A stretch of DNA of 64,000 nt, taken from Marsupella aquatica (Eukaryota; Marchantiophyta). Within the stretch, counting starts at the first letter, position 1. Every line of letters begins with the position of its first letter. The DNA is taken from assembly GCA_973895155.1 (NCBI GenBank), contig OZ316897.1:19406001-19470000 (forward strand), written 5' to 3'. A program made the position numbers and the translations under genes. The notes beneath the pieces were generated by a model. The model did no database searches. It worked only from the letters and a program-made list of their open reading frames with translations, and was not told the DNA's origin. Below, in pieces: positions 1-11,809 of the stretch.

Positions 1-95
1 TAGTCCAAAGATAAATGTTGTCATTGCATCTTTGTTGTTGATGCAAAAAGTGATGAAACAGAAGATATATGGTCAACACATAAGATGAAATGCTC

Positions 96-389
96 GGGAT
101 CTCACTATATGGATGTCTCCCCCATCACCTACGACATTTTTTGGCCTTGGACCTCCTAAAATGTAAGAAAAAATTTTCAACCCCTATAAAGTTGGAATAT
201 TCCAAAAATTTAGTTAGAAAGACCCTAATGTTTTTATAAGTCTAAAAATAAAATAAAAAATAAAATTGGATTTAAAATACCCTATTGTTCTTATGAGAAA
301 TTTTTTAAGTTTTCCTTTCAAACTAAATAATAAAATAACCCTATCATTTATTGTACATGATGTGCCATTTTTGTGGAAGTGAAATCCCC
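96..389 (+). mobile_element. Degenerate small TIR (MITE-like) element, copy 1
   Basis: An AT-rich stretch of about 290 bp starts with a block reading CTCACTATATGGA near 100 and ends with GATGTGCCATTTTTGTGGAA followed by GTGAAATCCCC. The two ends resemble the termini of better copies at 27.9, 30.3 and 55.5 kb. There is no coding capacity. This is the most eroded of the four copies, so the limits are approximate. Confidence 0.45.
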
Positions 390-2544
390 AAGATGAAACG
401 GAATCATTCAACCTCTCCCTTTCTCCACCCTTCCCTTCCCCTCGCCTCCCCTCCCCATTGAATAGAAAAAAAATGAGAAACTCTCTATGCGTCCAAAAAT
501 TAAAAAAAGAAAAACAGTGATGGTTATTCTTGCCCTCACACTTGTTATATACTAACTTCTCCCACACACCTACTAGACACTTCATTGGCTGCATATCGTC
601 TAGGATTACTTAGTTTGCATGTCACCATATCAAACTGCCTGTTGCCTGTTAGATGCAATCCTAGTCATTCATATGTGAGAAAGGGCCACACTTCATTTTA
701 CATGAACTTGGGGGCACAAGCAAAACCATTAAATCCAACCTAGTCATCTGTCACTGGGCCCTTGTGGGTCCTTTTTTTGGCTGATGTGTGCATGCCTTTT
801 TTTGTCAAAAACTTAGATCTCCTCTACTTCATTTTAGCTCAGGCCTTTTAACTCTTGTGTCTAGAAGAGACCTGAAAGGCCAAGTGAACGGCCCCCACCT
901 TCTTGTAAAGCCCCCCTAAGCAAGCCCCCCTAAGCAACAAGCCTAAAAGATTGGTAAAGTTCAGGAGAGCCTCACAGGAAGATCACAAAACTAGATTTTA
1001 GAAGGTCCCCAAATCAACCCGTGAATAGTGAATGCCTCAGCCCTACTAGGCCAACAGAAACAATGAGACACTGAAGGTTTCATATATTAGCTGACCTAAA
1101 ACTTGACCACAACCTCTCATTTGCTAAGAGATTTGGTAATTATAAGTTGCCGTCACACATCGTTTCACAGATCTACATCTAGAACACAACGTGACTGGGT
1201 CCTCTATCTGCAACGACAAGGAATGATCAACCGCATGAGGTCTTCGTTGACCAGCAGATGGATAGACCTATCCATAATTATACCTAGGTGGCTGAGCCTA
1301 GCAGTGGATCAGACTCCAGAAGAAGTCTTGCTAAGATATCTAAATCCACTCCATCCATCCGCGCTGTTACGAATAGATCATTAGAGCTCGGTCAAAGGCA
1401 TGGAGCGCACGAGCCATCTGCGACGCTGTAGGACTTCTGTGCGAAATTGAGTATATTAGCCGCAAAATACTTGACTTTGCATGAGTTAAAGTCTAGTTTG
1501 GAGCAATGGGCCGTTTACCGTTCGCCCGGTTAGCCCGTAATGAGGGATAAAATGTCCCTCTTCCATCACCCTAATAGCCCAATTAAGTGCACCCTATGCA
1601 TCTTGCTGGTGTCAGATTAGGCAACTGAATGACTATAATGAAATCTATGGGGGTAGGGTTACAATTTGACATTACTGATCCTCTATTACGATAGTGATCC
1701 AAGTGAGTAGCAACCAGATTATCGAATGAGTGACTGTACAATCTCTCTAAAGTTTCCAGTGTCCTTCGATCCAATTCAATACCGGCCCGGGGCTTGATAA
1801 ATAGTAACAGTTTCATGATTTATCAAAGTGAAAAGGAACTCCTGTTGACGTGAAGTTCTGTACAGGATGACAATAGAGTTATAAACAAGGAAAGATCGTG
1901 AGGTTGTTCTGTCCTGTTATGTTACAGTTTCGGGATCCTATGTAGCGAATGAGGTACGTACATACTCTAGTAATGAGTTGCTCTGTGTTGGCCAGAGTAG
2001 GCACGTTCACAGAACTTCGAATGAATATAAATACTCCTAGTTCAACTATCTTCTCAGTTGTATACCTAACACAGTGATTGTAAGGCCGCGCCTTGACTGA
2101 GCGTTGGAGGCCGAGGGTTAGAACTCTTGGCAAATAGATCGAAACGTTTTATGAAGGCCTAGTGCCAAGGCTTTGTGTCTGTTAGAGGATACTGTTGGAA
2201 GTTAGTAGACACGAAAAACAATTAATTTCAAACGAAACACGGAAACAGTTTAAGGGGTGTCTGGTCCTTTCCTGTAAAAAGTTTGTATATTCTCCTTTAA
2301 ATTTAAGGGGTGTCTGGTCTTATTCAAAAAGTTGGGAACAGCAAAGAGTGGACTCTCCTCCAGTAAGTTAAAAACTAAATAGTCACCTCTAAAAAATACT
2401 TCCGAGTAGCAGGTGACAAGGTGACGTCATTACCGAGGAGCAGGTGACAAGGTTGCGTCATATAGCAGATTCATCGGAGTTCACCAACAAGGTTTGAGCC
2501 ACACAGACAATGATTGGTGTGCCAAAAGAATTATACGGGGTGAT

Positions 2545-2609
2545 AGTTAATCGAGCTGCAAGGGACGATAGGTAACAAGGAATGATAGTCCCATGCAGCT
2601 CGATTAACT
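2545..2609. repeat. Perfect-stem hairpin, miRNA-precursor-like
   Basis: The 16-base arm AGTTAATCGAGCTGCA at 2545-2560 is exactly reverse-complemented at 2594-2609. An A-A mismatch follows, then five further pairs (GGGAC with GTCCC). The stem is 21 pairs plus one mismatch, around a loop of 21 nt. The size and near-perfect pairing suit a small-RNA foldback or a tiny inverted-repeat element. No known miRNA was recognised, and transcription cannot be judged from sequence. Confidence 0.5.
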
Positions 2610-4230
2610 TCACCGTCCGTCATTTACATGATGCCATGTCATTGATTCCGCTGTTCAGATTTACATGACTCGTCAATGAAGCAGTTTCTCGGGCACTAGT
2701 ACATATTTTGGCCCTGAAAAGTCATATCATTCACTAAGGTGAAGAGCAGAGGCTCGGCATAACATTGGTCAGCACTTTAACTGTTCCCTCAGTGAGTACA
2801 TGGACTTAACAAGGCTCCGCAATCTTATTTTTGGAAGATTTCAATCGGGATCCAGCACTCGATCACAATTCCCTTCAGCATGTTTATGCGCAGCTTCTTT
2901 TAGCATTTCGCGTGACAGCTGCGTAATAAATTGATATGAACTTTTGCGTCTTTGTCGAACGGTGCACATTATTGCAACTCAAATCTGTTTTGGATTGCTG
3001 GAAACATATTGGCTAGACTTTCTGGACTTAATTATTAACAACTTGCAATTCATCTCGGTCCCTGGTCTGGCACTAAAACAGCCACAACCTGCAAGAAAAG
3101 CGAGGGTCGATTCACGAGTGATGGAGAAGCGTTTTACAAGACCAATCATGAATCAAGTAAATTAAGAAATTAAACTACACCCGTGAATGAAGCCCAAGTT
3201 TAAAATCTACACGATAGAGAGTTTGGAGAAATCTACACAATCAGAGGGTGTACATCGAGTCTCTTCACTAGAAGATTTGTAACCAGTCTGTGAGGAGAAG
3301 CAACAATGCTCGGTGTGCACATTTCTGGTTGATAGAATTTGTAGTGGATAACAGTGAGTTTTCCGGATCCAATTGATGCATAACAGCAAAGTTTGCCTGG
3401 ATATCTGTCTCGATTCGCTCTCAAGTAATTCAAGGTGCCTGCGTTACAATTACTGAGTATAAGCCAGTCAATCCGACCAAGAGAAGTTTGCTTTGTCCAT
3501 GACTACATTGGAGGCAAGGTAATGTCGAATCCGCAAAGTCTGGGAGGAAAGTCGGAGACCCGTTCAACTGTCTGGGAAGAATCAGTCCAACAAGAAGTCA
3601 GACCCAAGTAACTGGGTTTGTTTCATCTATGTCCGTCCACGTAAGGAACGCTGTTCTCTTTTCGATTCAATTACGTGGCGGGTCAGCTATCGCAGTAACT
3701 TGCTTGCAGCAGAACTACGAACTATTCCCTCCTCGTAGTGAACCCATCCAGGGCTTTCGTTCAAGCAATTATTGATTATGGAGGCCGTGGGAGGTCCCGA
3801 TCATGGGTCCTTTGAAAGTAAGTTTGGACCATGTTAAATCCATGCATGGTTTCACCGACAGAGGGGGCTGGGCAAGTCTTGTACTCGTGCAGAGCTAGAC
3901 CGGGGCCGCAGAGAACCCATTTGCATGAGACAACTTGCTGTAGACGTATCCCAAGTCTTCGTCTGGGTTAAACTACAGCGTGAAGTAGAGCAAGTAGCTA
4001 GTACACAACAACCAGACACACGGTAGGTACTAGGTAGATTGCACGAATAGCATCAGGTACCTATTGGCTCAGATTTTAGACGCTTTGTCTCTTGTGAGAT
4101 GCAACATCGATCAATGTGAACTCAGAATTTTGAGCAATCTGAAAATCAGCATCTGGCATGGGCACTGTCGGAAGGAATTAAGGACCAAATTAATAGACCA
4201 ACTGCTCCCATAATCAGGCAGACTTCTAAG

Positions 4231-4375
4231 GCATAATTAAATGGAACTTTAGATTAATAAATAAGGAGTAGAGACAAAGTTAGCATGGCATGTGTCATGT
4301 TAGGCATAGTTATATGGAATTCTAGATTAATCATTAAGGAGTAGAGACAAAGTTAGCATGGCATCTGTCATGTAG
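4231..4375. repeat. Tandem duplication, about 73 bp unit
   Basis: Two adjacent copies share TAGATTAAT, then AAGGAGTAGAGACAAAGTTA and GCATGGCAT(G/C)TGTCATGT. They differ by a few substitutions. No gene is affected. Confidence 0.8.
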
Positions 4376-4914
4376 CATTGACACACTGACTGGCCTAGTC
4401 AAGGGGCCTAATCAGTGTGTGAGCAGAGTTAAAGCGGTCTACCAAGACCCACAAAACAAGCCTTCTTTGCATGAGATCTAACTCTATAACATCCCGCCAT
4501 TATTGGGTTTTGTGTTCTTAAAAACTTAAAAAAGACTGGATCTGATCGTGGTGATAGTCCATTTAAAAGATTACTTTTATTCACCCTTAGGTGCAAGCAA
4601 CATTATCACATTGCCCCTCTTATTTGACAGTAATTGGTATGGCAGAGGCTAACGTACAGTGTACATGCACAAAGACAAAAGACTTAAATACACCTTCAAT
4701 AAGGACAAATGTACTTGAAAGTATTGAGACATGTTAAAAAAGTGGGGAAAAGAAAAGAATGGGAGAAAGGGGGATAATGTAGTATTTTTATCCCCCCAAA
4801 ATATTTTTTAAAATATATATATTTATATTTGTATATATATTGTGCCAAAATAATAAGTATTTCACACATTGAAAGGAGAGGCTTCAGCTTGCCCTTTCCC
4901 TTTGCGGGTAAGGG

Positions 4915-5395
4915 TGGAAAAAATGTCAAGTTTATTTTTTCATCTCAAAATCTTTTGCTCTATTTTTTTTCAATTTTTTTTTCTTTGCACACTTTTCTCT
5001 CTTCAACATATTTTGCTCACTTCAATATCTTTTATCACCTGGACATCTTTTATCACCTCGACATCTTTAGTGCAACAGAGGTACATTGGGCTAGTTTTCT
5101 CATAACATTCTTTGAAGACATGTGTGCTATCATCCCAACACAAACTAAGGGTCAAATTTTGAGGGGTTATTATTGCCCTGCTAACAAGGATTTAAAACAC
5201 TATTATCCTTCAACTATTTTTCACTCTTGGTGTTTTCTTTTAATTCTGTTTCTCCTCTCTTCACACTACAAACCCAGATTTCATGCTAATTTATTTGACT
5301 TGTGTCTTTTCTTTACATCTGAAATTATTATCCAAATTTCATTATTATCCAAATTTCATGCAAGAGCCAAATTTCATGCAAGAGACAATTAGAAG
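4915..5395. repeat. Low-complexity T-rich tract with short direct repeats
   Basis: A pyrimidine-rich stretch with CATCTTTTATCACCT(G/C)GA repeated near 5028-5065, and short repeats of AAATTTCAT near 5335-5385. The 187-codon open frame across it is very biased in composition (long F/L/S/H runs) and is not taken as a gene. The first motif is the reverse complement of the purine repeat at 11.8-12.2 kb. Confidence 0.6.
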
Positions 5396-5634
5396 ACAAA
5401 TCTCAAACTCTTGCATTGCTAGCTTGGGATGCGCGTTCTGTTCCATGAAGTACAGAAATATAGAAAAAAATCTTGAATGTCTCTCATGAACGTTCTGAAT
5501 TTAAATAATCAGCTTGAAATTTGTAACTTTTTATGACTGTGGACCAGGTCTGAGCTGAGTCAACACCAGTCTGAATGTCGGTTGGAGCCACCCAGACAAC
5601 TCCTTCCCGCTTCGATGGAGTCATTCCAATCACC

Positions 5635-5643
5635 TATATAATA
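5635..5643 (+). promoter_or_regulatory. TATA box of the secreted PAN-like gene
   Basis: TATATAATA lies about 30 bp before a plausible start site near 5665-5670. No ATG occurs between that site and the start codon at 5845, which supports both the promoter and the chosen start. Confidence 0.6.
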
Positions 5644-5844
5644 AAGTGAGCTCAGAGTTAGCATTCACTCTCAGTGACGTGCACCACTCTTGAGACTTTC
5701 AAACTGTATCTCAATTCACAGCATTTCATCATCAAATCATCTCTTGATCATTTGCGTAGTCACGTACTTCGACAATCTTTTCTTAGGTACTTTTCCCATC
5801 TGCTGTCTTTCATCTCTTCACATCGCTCGCCAACGTACATCAAA

Positions 5845-6405
5845 ATGAATTTCTCATCAGCATTCGTCCTGGTGGTCATCTGCTTCATCGGCATCTCGAC
5901 CCGCGTCCCTCAGGCTCTCGGCGACTACTCTGATCATGAGCAGCCCCGCATTTGCCCGCATCTCAAAGTTGCCGACTATGGCTGTATCCGCTATGTCAGG
6001 GGCTTCGACATCACCGGCGTCGTCACCGAAGTAGACATCACCTTCCCCACCGTGCAGAGCGTATGCGACTGCATCCAGCAATGCCTCAACTGCCCCACCA
6101 CCTGCGCATCGTGGGTCTACAAGTTCTCGACCCCCGCCTCGGTTCAGTCTGGCCACCGCACCTGCACCCTATACAGCCAGTTCAATCTCCCGTCCCAGGT
6201 CCAGATCGAGATCGACCTCGACGACGTCGACAGCAACTTGAACAAAAATATCAATGCGGCGACGCTTGTGGCCAATGGCAATAATCCCCAGGCGGGCGCT
6301 CCTGTGCCGCAGACCTTCAAGGATGCGAATCTGAACACTGTGGCTGATAATGATGCTGTCTCGGGCCCGGTCTGGCAGCTCGCTAATGGCAAGGTTCTCT
6401 GCTGA
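5845..6405 (+). CDS. Secreted PAN/apple-like cysteine-rich protein, intronless
   Basis: This frame predicts 186 residues. The ATG at 5845 is the first ATG downstream of a TATA box, and the open frame before it has no ATG. Residues 1-26 form a signal peptide (hydrophobic core FVLVVICFIGI, likely cut after ALG). The mature part has a cysteine cluster at C74, C76, C80, C83 and C87, then C107-T-L-Y. That spacing, with a Trp at 90, resembles PAN/apple domains of secreted fungal proteins. The last residue is Cys, and the C-terminal third is Asn/Ala-rich. There is no intron, and third positions are strongly C/G-rich, unlike the AT-rich surroundings. Function is unknown; apple domains usually bind proteins or carbohydrates. 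Membership was judged from the cysteine pattern only. A horizontally acquired, fungal-type gene is possible but unproven. Confidence 0.75.
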   Translation: MNFSSAFVLVVICFIGISTRVPQALGDYSDHEQPRICPHLKVADYGCIRYVRGFDITGVVTEVDITFPTVQSVCDCIQQCLNCPTTCASWVYKFSTPASVQSGHRTCTLYSQFNLPSQVQIEIDLDDVDSNLNKNINAATLVANGNNPQAGAPVPQTFKDANLNTVADNDAVSGPVWQLANGKVLC

Positions 6406-6693
6406 GCGTAGTATCCAGCCTTTCGATCTTGGGGATACAGAGATCTCCAAGGCGGCCAAATAAGATGGGATGGGAGACGGTGATCATTTCAAGTTATACA
6501 TCGCAATATATATTTAGTCTGGTTTGGATTTGTGTTCCACGTTCTTCCTATTATAAGTTGGACGTTCGCTATCAGCGCCGATTGTGTGTTAACCTTTTCA
6601 GGTCTGTGTGGCCTTAACCGAGGACTTATATAATAGAGCTGTGAGCAATTTGTAACACGAGTTTTGCGTTCCGATTGTGGAGCTGCAATTTTA

Positions 6694-6699
6694 AATAAA
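6694..6699 (+). terminator. Polyadenylation signal of the secreted gene
   Basis: AATAAA lies about 290 bp after the stop codon at 6405. It is the first canonical signal downstream and suits a 3' UTR of ordinary plant length. Confidence 0.45.
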
Positions 6700-6970
6700 G
6701 GCGTCACTCTGTGCTTAAGGCTCATCGGAACCTGTCAAAAGCTTTCGTTTTCAGGAAGTCCAGCTTTATAATTTCAACATAAAGAACGATTGCCACGCAT
6801 GCCATGCTCGAAATATAGAGAGACGAACAGTACGTGAGAAATTCAAAAAGTTGATGAGCGAAGAGTGTAATTTCTTTGAAGACACCCGGCAATTCACTCT
6901 GAACCCTATCTTCCTTTCTCCTGTGCTTGGACAAACTCGGCAATGGTCCAGGACACTAAGTACGTTGTTA

Positions 6971-7070
6971 ACGTTTTGATAGCTAGGATCATGTGGGACC
7001 AAGGAACCGAGAAAGGCGTTAAACGTTTTGATAGCTAGGATCATGTGGGACCAAGGAACCGAGAAGGCGT
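6971..7070. repeat. Tandem duplication, about 51 bp unit
   Basis: Two nearly identical adjacent copies of a unit containing AACGTTTTGATAGCTAGGAT and GGGACCAAGGAACCGAGAA. It is probably recent, because the copies differ by only one or two bases. Confidence 0.9.
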
Positions 7071-8238
7071 ACTTATCAGCTCCAATGTCGATCGTTGAAG
7101 CCCGTTTTTAAGTTCGGCGTGCACGTGAATTAACAATCCGGCTCCTTTCTATCTTCTTAGTTGACCCTCGTTGGGACATTCTATGAGCTCAAATGGTCTC
7201 ATTTTCCTTCCAATCGTTCGAGTAATTGATTATGAATGACAAAGCTCGGATTGACTCGGTGGATGCAGTTCAGAGGCTGAAAATAGGAGACTTGAATGGA
7301 TTTGACCTGATGTGAAACCTTCGGACTCCGTATATTGGCCGATAAAGTGACACTGTGCCAGCATTACATGACGAGCCTTCATCATCTAGCTCGGAGACAT
7401 GGTGGATGGCCAAGATCGCTGCCTCTGGCTGAGCAGCATCAGCAGAACAGTCTGCCGTTCAAGTAGAAGAACGCAATATCAAGTGATACGGCTACGAATA
7501 ACGACAGGAGGAGGATTTCGGATGCTGCTGCTGAGTGCTCGACTGTCGTTAAGAATAAAGCGCTACAAACTTTCGGTGACGAAGGATAAGTGACGTGATC
7601 GTATCGCAGCACAGTCAGCAATGCTGTACAGAAACACTGGTCATTTACTCGAGCAAATTTCTGTAGGCTCGCAGATTCCCGTGCACTAAGAGTCCAATTC
7701 CGCAAGTACTGTATGTAGATCATGACTTCCACTGCAGCTCCTCTGGACCATATCTCTGAGGTAAGGCAAACTGCATGCCTGAGTCTCATTATTGCGCCAT
7801 TGCTAGTTTCGACACTTTTTCACAGCCGTGGGATGGGACAGACACTTCAAAACATGAGCTCTGCACTGGCTGCCTGTGTACATGGTCCCTCCTCTGCTTT
7901 GGATCAATTTGTCCCGCTGTCTGAAACTGCTAGGTCACTTTCATTGGCCTCGGAAACCTCTACTCTACAATGAGTAGAAGAACCTCTAGCTGCAGGCTGA
8001 GGGGCATTACTCGGAAAAGGTTCTGGCAGCTTTCAGAAGCTTTTTTTCTAATCCAGTATGTCACGGTAACTTGAGCTTCTTTTCAAGTTTTGGAGCTATA
8101 GGTTCTATAATTTCTTTTCCACTCGCCACCGAAGACTAGCAGGCGAGTTGATGGTATAGAGTGATGCGTGGGAAGGTGCGTGAGCAAACTGTGAATCCTA
8201 TAGAAGAACGTTAGTCAGGGCGTCGTGCATCTGTCGGA
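7071..8238. other. Spacer, no gene recognised
   Basis: Short frames on both strands (7399-7593 plus, 7439-7789 minus, 7722-7973 plus) overlap one another. They lack recognisable motifs, and no splice-linked frame was found. Confidence 0.45.

Positions 8239-8240
<2 letters not shown>

Positions 8241-8313
<73 letters not shown>
8241..8313. repeat. (GA)n microsatellite
   Basis: An uninterrupted AG dinucleotide run of about 36 units. Such tracts mutate quickly in length and can bind GAGA-binding (BBR/BPC) plant factors, but no promoter is evident beside it. Confidence 0.98.
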
Positions 8314-8317
<4 letters not shown>

Positions 8318-8544
8318 TTGGTGCAGTTGTCGCTTTGTCGACGTACTTAATCAACATTCAGCTGTTACCATGAAGGAGCACTAAGACTGTGTCAGTGAGG
8401 GATGTCGAAGACTACAGATACATAATAATGAGTTTCGGAGAAGTTTTACCTTCATAAAAATGCACATTATTATGTGCTGTTATCGTGAAGTTTCTAAACA
8501 CCTACTGTAAAATTTGAACGTTTTTGATGAGCAAATTTCCGCTT

Positions 8545-8870
8545 CAATTTCTCCCTTGATATGAGACACAACTGGCTGCTCCTGCCTTAGTTAGAAGCCA
8601 GTTGTAAAGATCTTTCATGCTAATTTAATATGGCAAACTCTCATTATGAATTGAGAGAGCTAGCTATGGATTCAAAGATTACTTGTCGCCTCGCTGCACA
8701 TTCTTCGACCCTTTTCCAAAAATGTTTTGTTTCTCCCTTGATATGCAGCGGAAATGGCTCTTGTTTGCCTTGTTAAAAGCTACTTAGAAAAATCTTTACA
8801 ACGAATCTAATATGTCCAGGTTTTATTGAGAATTCAATGAGCTACGAATTTCCACAACTAATCTAATATG
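8545..8870. repeat. Diverged direct duplication, about 185 bp unit
   Basis: TTTCTCCCTTGATATG near 8548 and again near 8731 starts two diverged copies. Both continue with AAATCTTT or AGATCTTT, a TCTAATATG or TTTAATATG block and a GAATTGAGAGAGCTA- or GAATTCAATGAGCTA-like end. Non-coding. Confidence 0.65.
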
Positions 8871-9154
8871 TCGTTTCATGTAGGCTGTTTGGGATATCAC
8901 CTGTCAAGAAATTACCTTCTAAGAAATCACTGAATCCTCGAGCTTTGACTCCATTTCTTGAAGGACTCGTACAGGACTGTGCTCTGCGATTCTCGCTCCT
9001 CTCAGTCCTCACATCGTTTTTAACAGATGAAGGGGAATCAGGAATGACCGTAGCAGCGGCCATGTTGCCAATAACTGAACTTGCTTCTTTAGCTTGAAAG
9101 GAATTGTGCAAAATGTCAGTGATGCTTGGAATGCAAAGTCTTTAGCTCTGTCCC

Positions 9155-9235
9155 GTTGAAAATAAGAACACACTGGGCCACAAGAACAAGACTCGCAATG
9201 TCTGTTCAATTGGGCCACAAGAACAAGATTTGCAA
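9155..9235. repeat. Tandem duplication, about 42 bp unit
   Basis: Two copies of GGGCCACAAGAACAAGA followed by CGCAATGTCTGTTCAA or TGCAATGTTTGTTCAA. No gene is affected. Confidence 0.85.
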
Positions 9236-9239
9236 TGTT

Positions 9240-10590
9240 TGTTCAAACAGTGCCGAAGAACCCGGCCACAATACGTGAATGTCGCATAGAGTAAATGTCA
9301 ACTTTGATGGAGTGAAAAAACTTATCAGATGTTAAGTTCCATGCTTTTTGGCACTTAACTTTCTGGTTCAGTACTCACCCAACACCCGAGTCTAACTAAC
9401 AATGGTTAATGACTTTAACTATCAATTTTAACTACTCCTGCCAATTGACCCTAAACCCTGCGCCAGTTATCGTTTCCTTTTAACAGGATCAGTTAAAAAC
9501 TTGATGATAGGTGGGAACCCAGCCTAATCTCGCCATAGTCAAAGCTAAATGTGTGTACCTAGGAGAGTTGTGCACAATGTCCTGGGTTTAAAAATAAATA
9601 AATTTGAGGGGAAATATGTGAAGCCTCACATAAAGGGAGGAGTCAGTCACAATAGTTGAACCCAAGACCTATCAATCTCTATTCAAGTGAGCTACCACAA
9701 AGTCATGCCTCTTTGGGCTGTCCTGTGGTTTTTTCTAGACATGCAATGCCTAATAAAGTGTATCACATAGAATTGCATATATATTACATGTTTGATAGCC
9801 CAAATGAATGCTAGTGCATTTAATGAGGCCACATCATTGTTGGTGCAGACCATGTACCAGTGCATTGCACAAAAATGTTGACATGAGATGAATTGCAGTG
9901 GGGACTGTCTATTGTTGTTGGGACTATGCAATTGTTGTGATCATTAGTTGTGAGTTGCAGTGAATGTCAAGGTGAGGTAAAACAATTCAAGTGAGATAAA
10001 CTAAGATTCAAGTGTTGTTATTATGACTGGGGCATTGGGTCATCTGTTTAGCATTCATGTTCCTACTGAGGTGCAAAGGTCTGATCATTTGGACTAGGTA
10101 ATTGTTTTTGTGAAAATGTTATCATGTTGGTCAGTGTTGTTGTGGAGTGTTGATGTTGTTGGGAAGGGTAAGAGTGAGGGTGGGGGGATGCAAGACGGGT
10201 GATGGTGACCACAACGTCAAAGACTCCAGGAGTTTTTAATTTGTTAATTTTCTATGTATACATGTATTTTTATATTCAAGTATATATGTTTTACATATAT
10301 TCAAAGTTTTTCCTTCTAATTGTTCAATTATTATTTTAAAACTAAAATTTGATTTGATTTACTTTGCTTTTGTTTTCTCATGGGCAGGTGCGGGCAGGTG
10401 CAGGGCAGGTTGCACACAACGTTGCATAATATTCTATTTATATTTATTTTCCAATTTCTTTAATTTAAATTTAAATAAATTCAATATAAATAAATTCAAT
10501 ATAAATAAATTTAGTTATTTTTTGAGGCAAGCTAAAGGGAACCTTGGGCAGGAATTTATTTTAAATGGTAGTCATGGGCATCAAGGGCAG
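9240..10590. other. AT-rich spacer, likely old transposon sequence
   Basis: No supported frame. 9600-9700 contains a phrase often met in plant retroelement wreckage (a pair of short inverted GTGAAGCCTCACA motifs and a CTACCACAAAGTCATGCC stretch). 10480-10515 repeats AATATAAATAAATTC. Identity is not established. Confidence 0.35.
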
Positions 10591-10596
10591 CCGTAA

Positions 10597-11060
10597 CAGC
10601 CGGGGTCAGGAGGGCAGCCGTACCCAGGAAGGAAGGGCAGTAATGGGCTAGGCAGGACATGCATAGGCTCTGGAGAGAGGCTCTTTTCCCAATCCAACAA
10701 TGTGAAAAAAATGGCTAGGCAGGGCATGCAAGGGCTCCAGAGAGGAGGCTCTTTTCCCAATCCAACAATGTGAGAAAATGGACGGAAGGGCCTCTTTTCC
10801 CAATCCAACAGTGTGAAAAAAATTGCTAGGCAGGGCATGCAAGGGCTCCAGGGAGGAGGCTCTTTTCCCAATCCAACAGTGTGAGAAAATGGAGGGAACG
10901 GCAACAGCGGGCTAGGCATGGAATGCAAGGGTTCTGTAGAGAGGCTCTTTTCCCAATCCAACAACGTTAAAAAAAAATAACTAGGCAGGGCATGCAAGGG
11001 TTCAAGAGAGAGGCTTTTTTTCCCAATCCAACAGTGTGAAAAAAATGGACAGGGTGTGGG
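10597..11060. repeat. Minisatellite block A, roughly 75-90 bp units
   Basis: It starts with the lead-in AGCCGGGGTCAGGAGGGCAG and then has six irregular units. Each contains GGCTCTTTTCCCAATCCAAC, then TGTGAAAAAAATGG and GGCAGGGCATGCAAGGGCTC. Units differ by small indels. The minus strand stays open for 165 codons through the block, but that protein is only the repeat read as peptide, so it is not annotated as a gene. Confidence 0.92.
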
Positions 11061-11805
11061 TGGATCTGATGATGCCAAAATATCAGGTTAATATATGAAG
11101 GGCCAGGATTGCATCTCACCATAATTAAAATTTTCCCATTTTGTGACCCTTGAGCAATCTATTAACCAGTGACAACTTTGTCCTTCTATCAGGTTCCCGC
11201 TTCACCAAGTACCCATTGCATCCTGTAGTTTTCTTATCGACATCCTTATATGCACAGTCAGCCGAGTTAGATAAGTTTTGAAACACACTCCTTTCCTTAT
11301 TTTCACTGCAATTATGACTGCATGTATGTATGTTCTACAAGTTATTGATGACAAAATCCAGCAGGGTTTGAAATACCCCCCCAGCTATGTTCCAATACTC
11401 TCCCATGGAAGTTGTAAACCTTACTCCTCATTGTGGACAAAATTCTGGGATTTGTATCATTTACTGATCTCCAAATGTTGAGAGAACTTTGATCACTCAT
11501 GGTCTTACAAGGATAGGTTTGCAACATCACCTCATTTTTACTACTTACTAGTTCAATATAGTCCCAATGTGGAACAAGATCCTATTGTCAATGGAAGGGG
11601 AGAGGCAGGGGAAGTTGAGAGGGTTTGAAGGAGACTTAAGCAGCAAGTTTGATTCACATGGAGGACTGTTAATGGACAAGATGGACTGCTAGTAAGAAAA
11701 ATTTTTGACAAAGAAAATTGTTGCATGACAAAAAGTGTTTTACACTTAGTCAAGGGAGAGACTTTAGAGTTTCATATGCCACTTGCCCAATGCCTAATTA
11801 CGGAT
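11061..11805. other. Spacer between the minisatellite block and the purine repeat
   Basis: No supported gene. The sequence up to 11790 has a faint retroelement look near 11740-11810, where one frame reads ITDPTK as in Copia RNase H ends. This is too weak to call. Confidence 0.3.
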
Positions 11806-11809
11806 CCCA

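Larger units (their letters stand above)
390..4800. other. Spacer without a recognisable gene
   Basis: Short open frames occur on both strands (for example 1103-1384 plus and 1879-2133 minus). None shows a known domain, and none can be joined to a neighbour by good splice sites and a shared frame. The stretch holds the hairpin at 2545-2609 and the duplication near 4231-4375. A short repeated GGGGTGTCTGGTC motif lies near 2255 and 2308. Confidence 0.5.

Noticed and set aside
4829-5392. 187-codon open frame on the plus strand
   Set aside because: It crosses a T-rich low-complexity tract with direct repeats. Its protein is a run of F, L, S and H with no domain, and a second frame is open over the same bases.
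5674-5844. 57-codon N-terminal extension of the secreted protein
   Set aside because: It would need a GTG start, has no ATG, and would bury the signal peptide. The first ATG after the TATA box is at 5845.
10581-11078. 165-codon minus-strand frame
   Set aside because: It is the minisatellite read as peptide; the unit length happens to keep the frame open.
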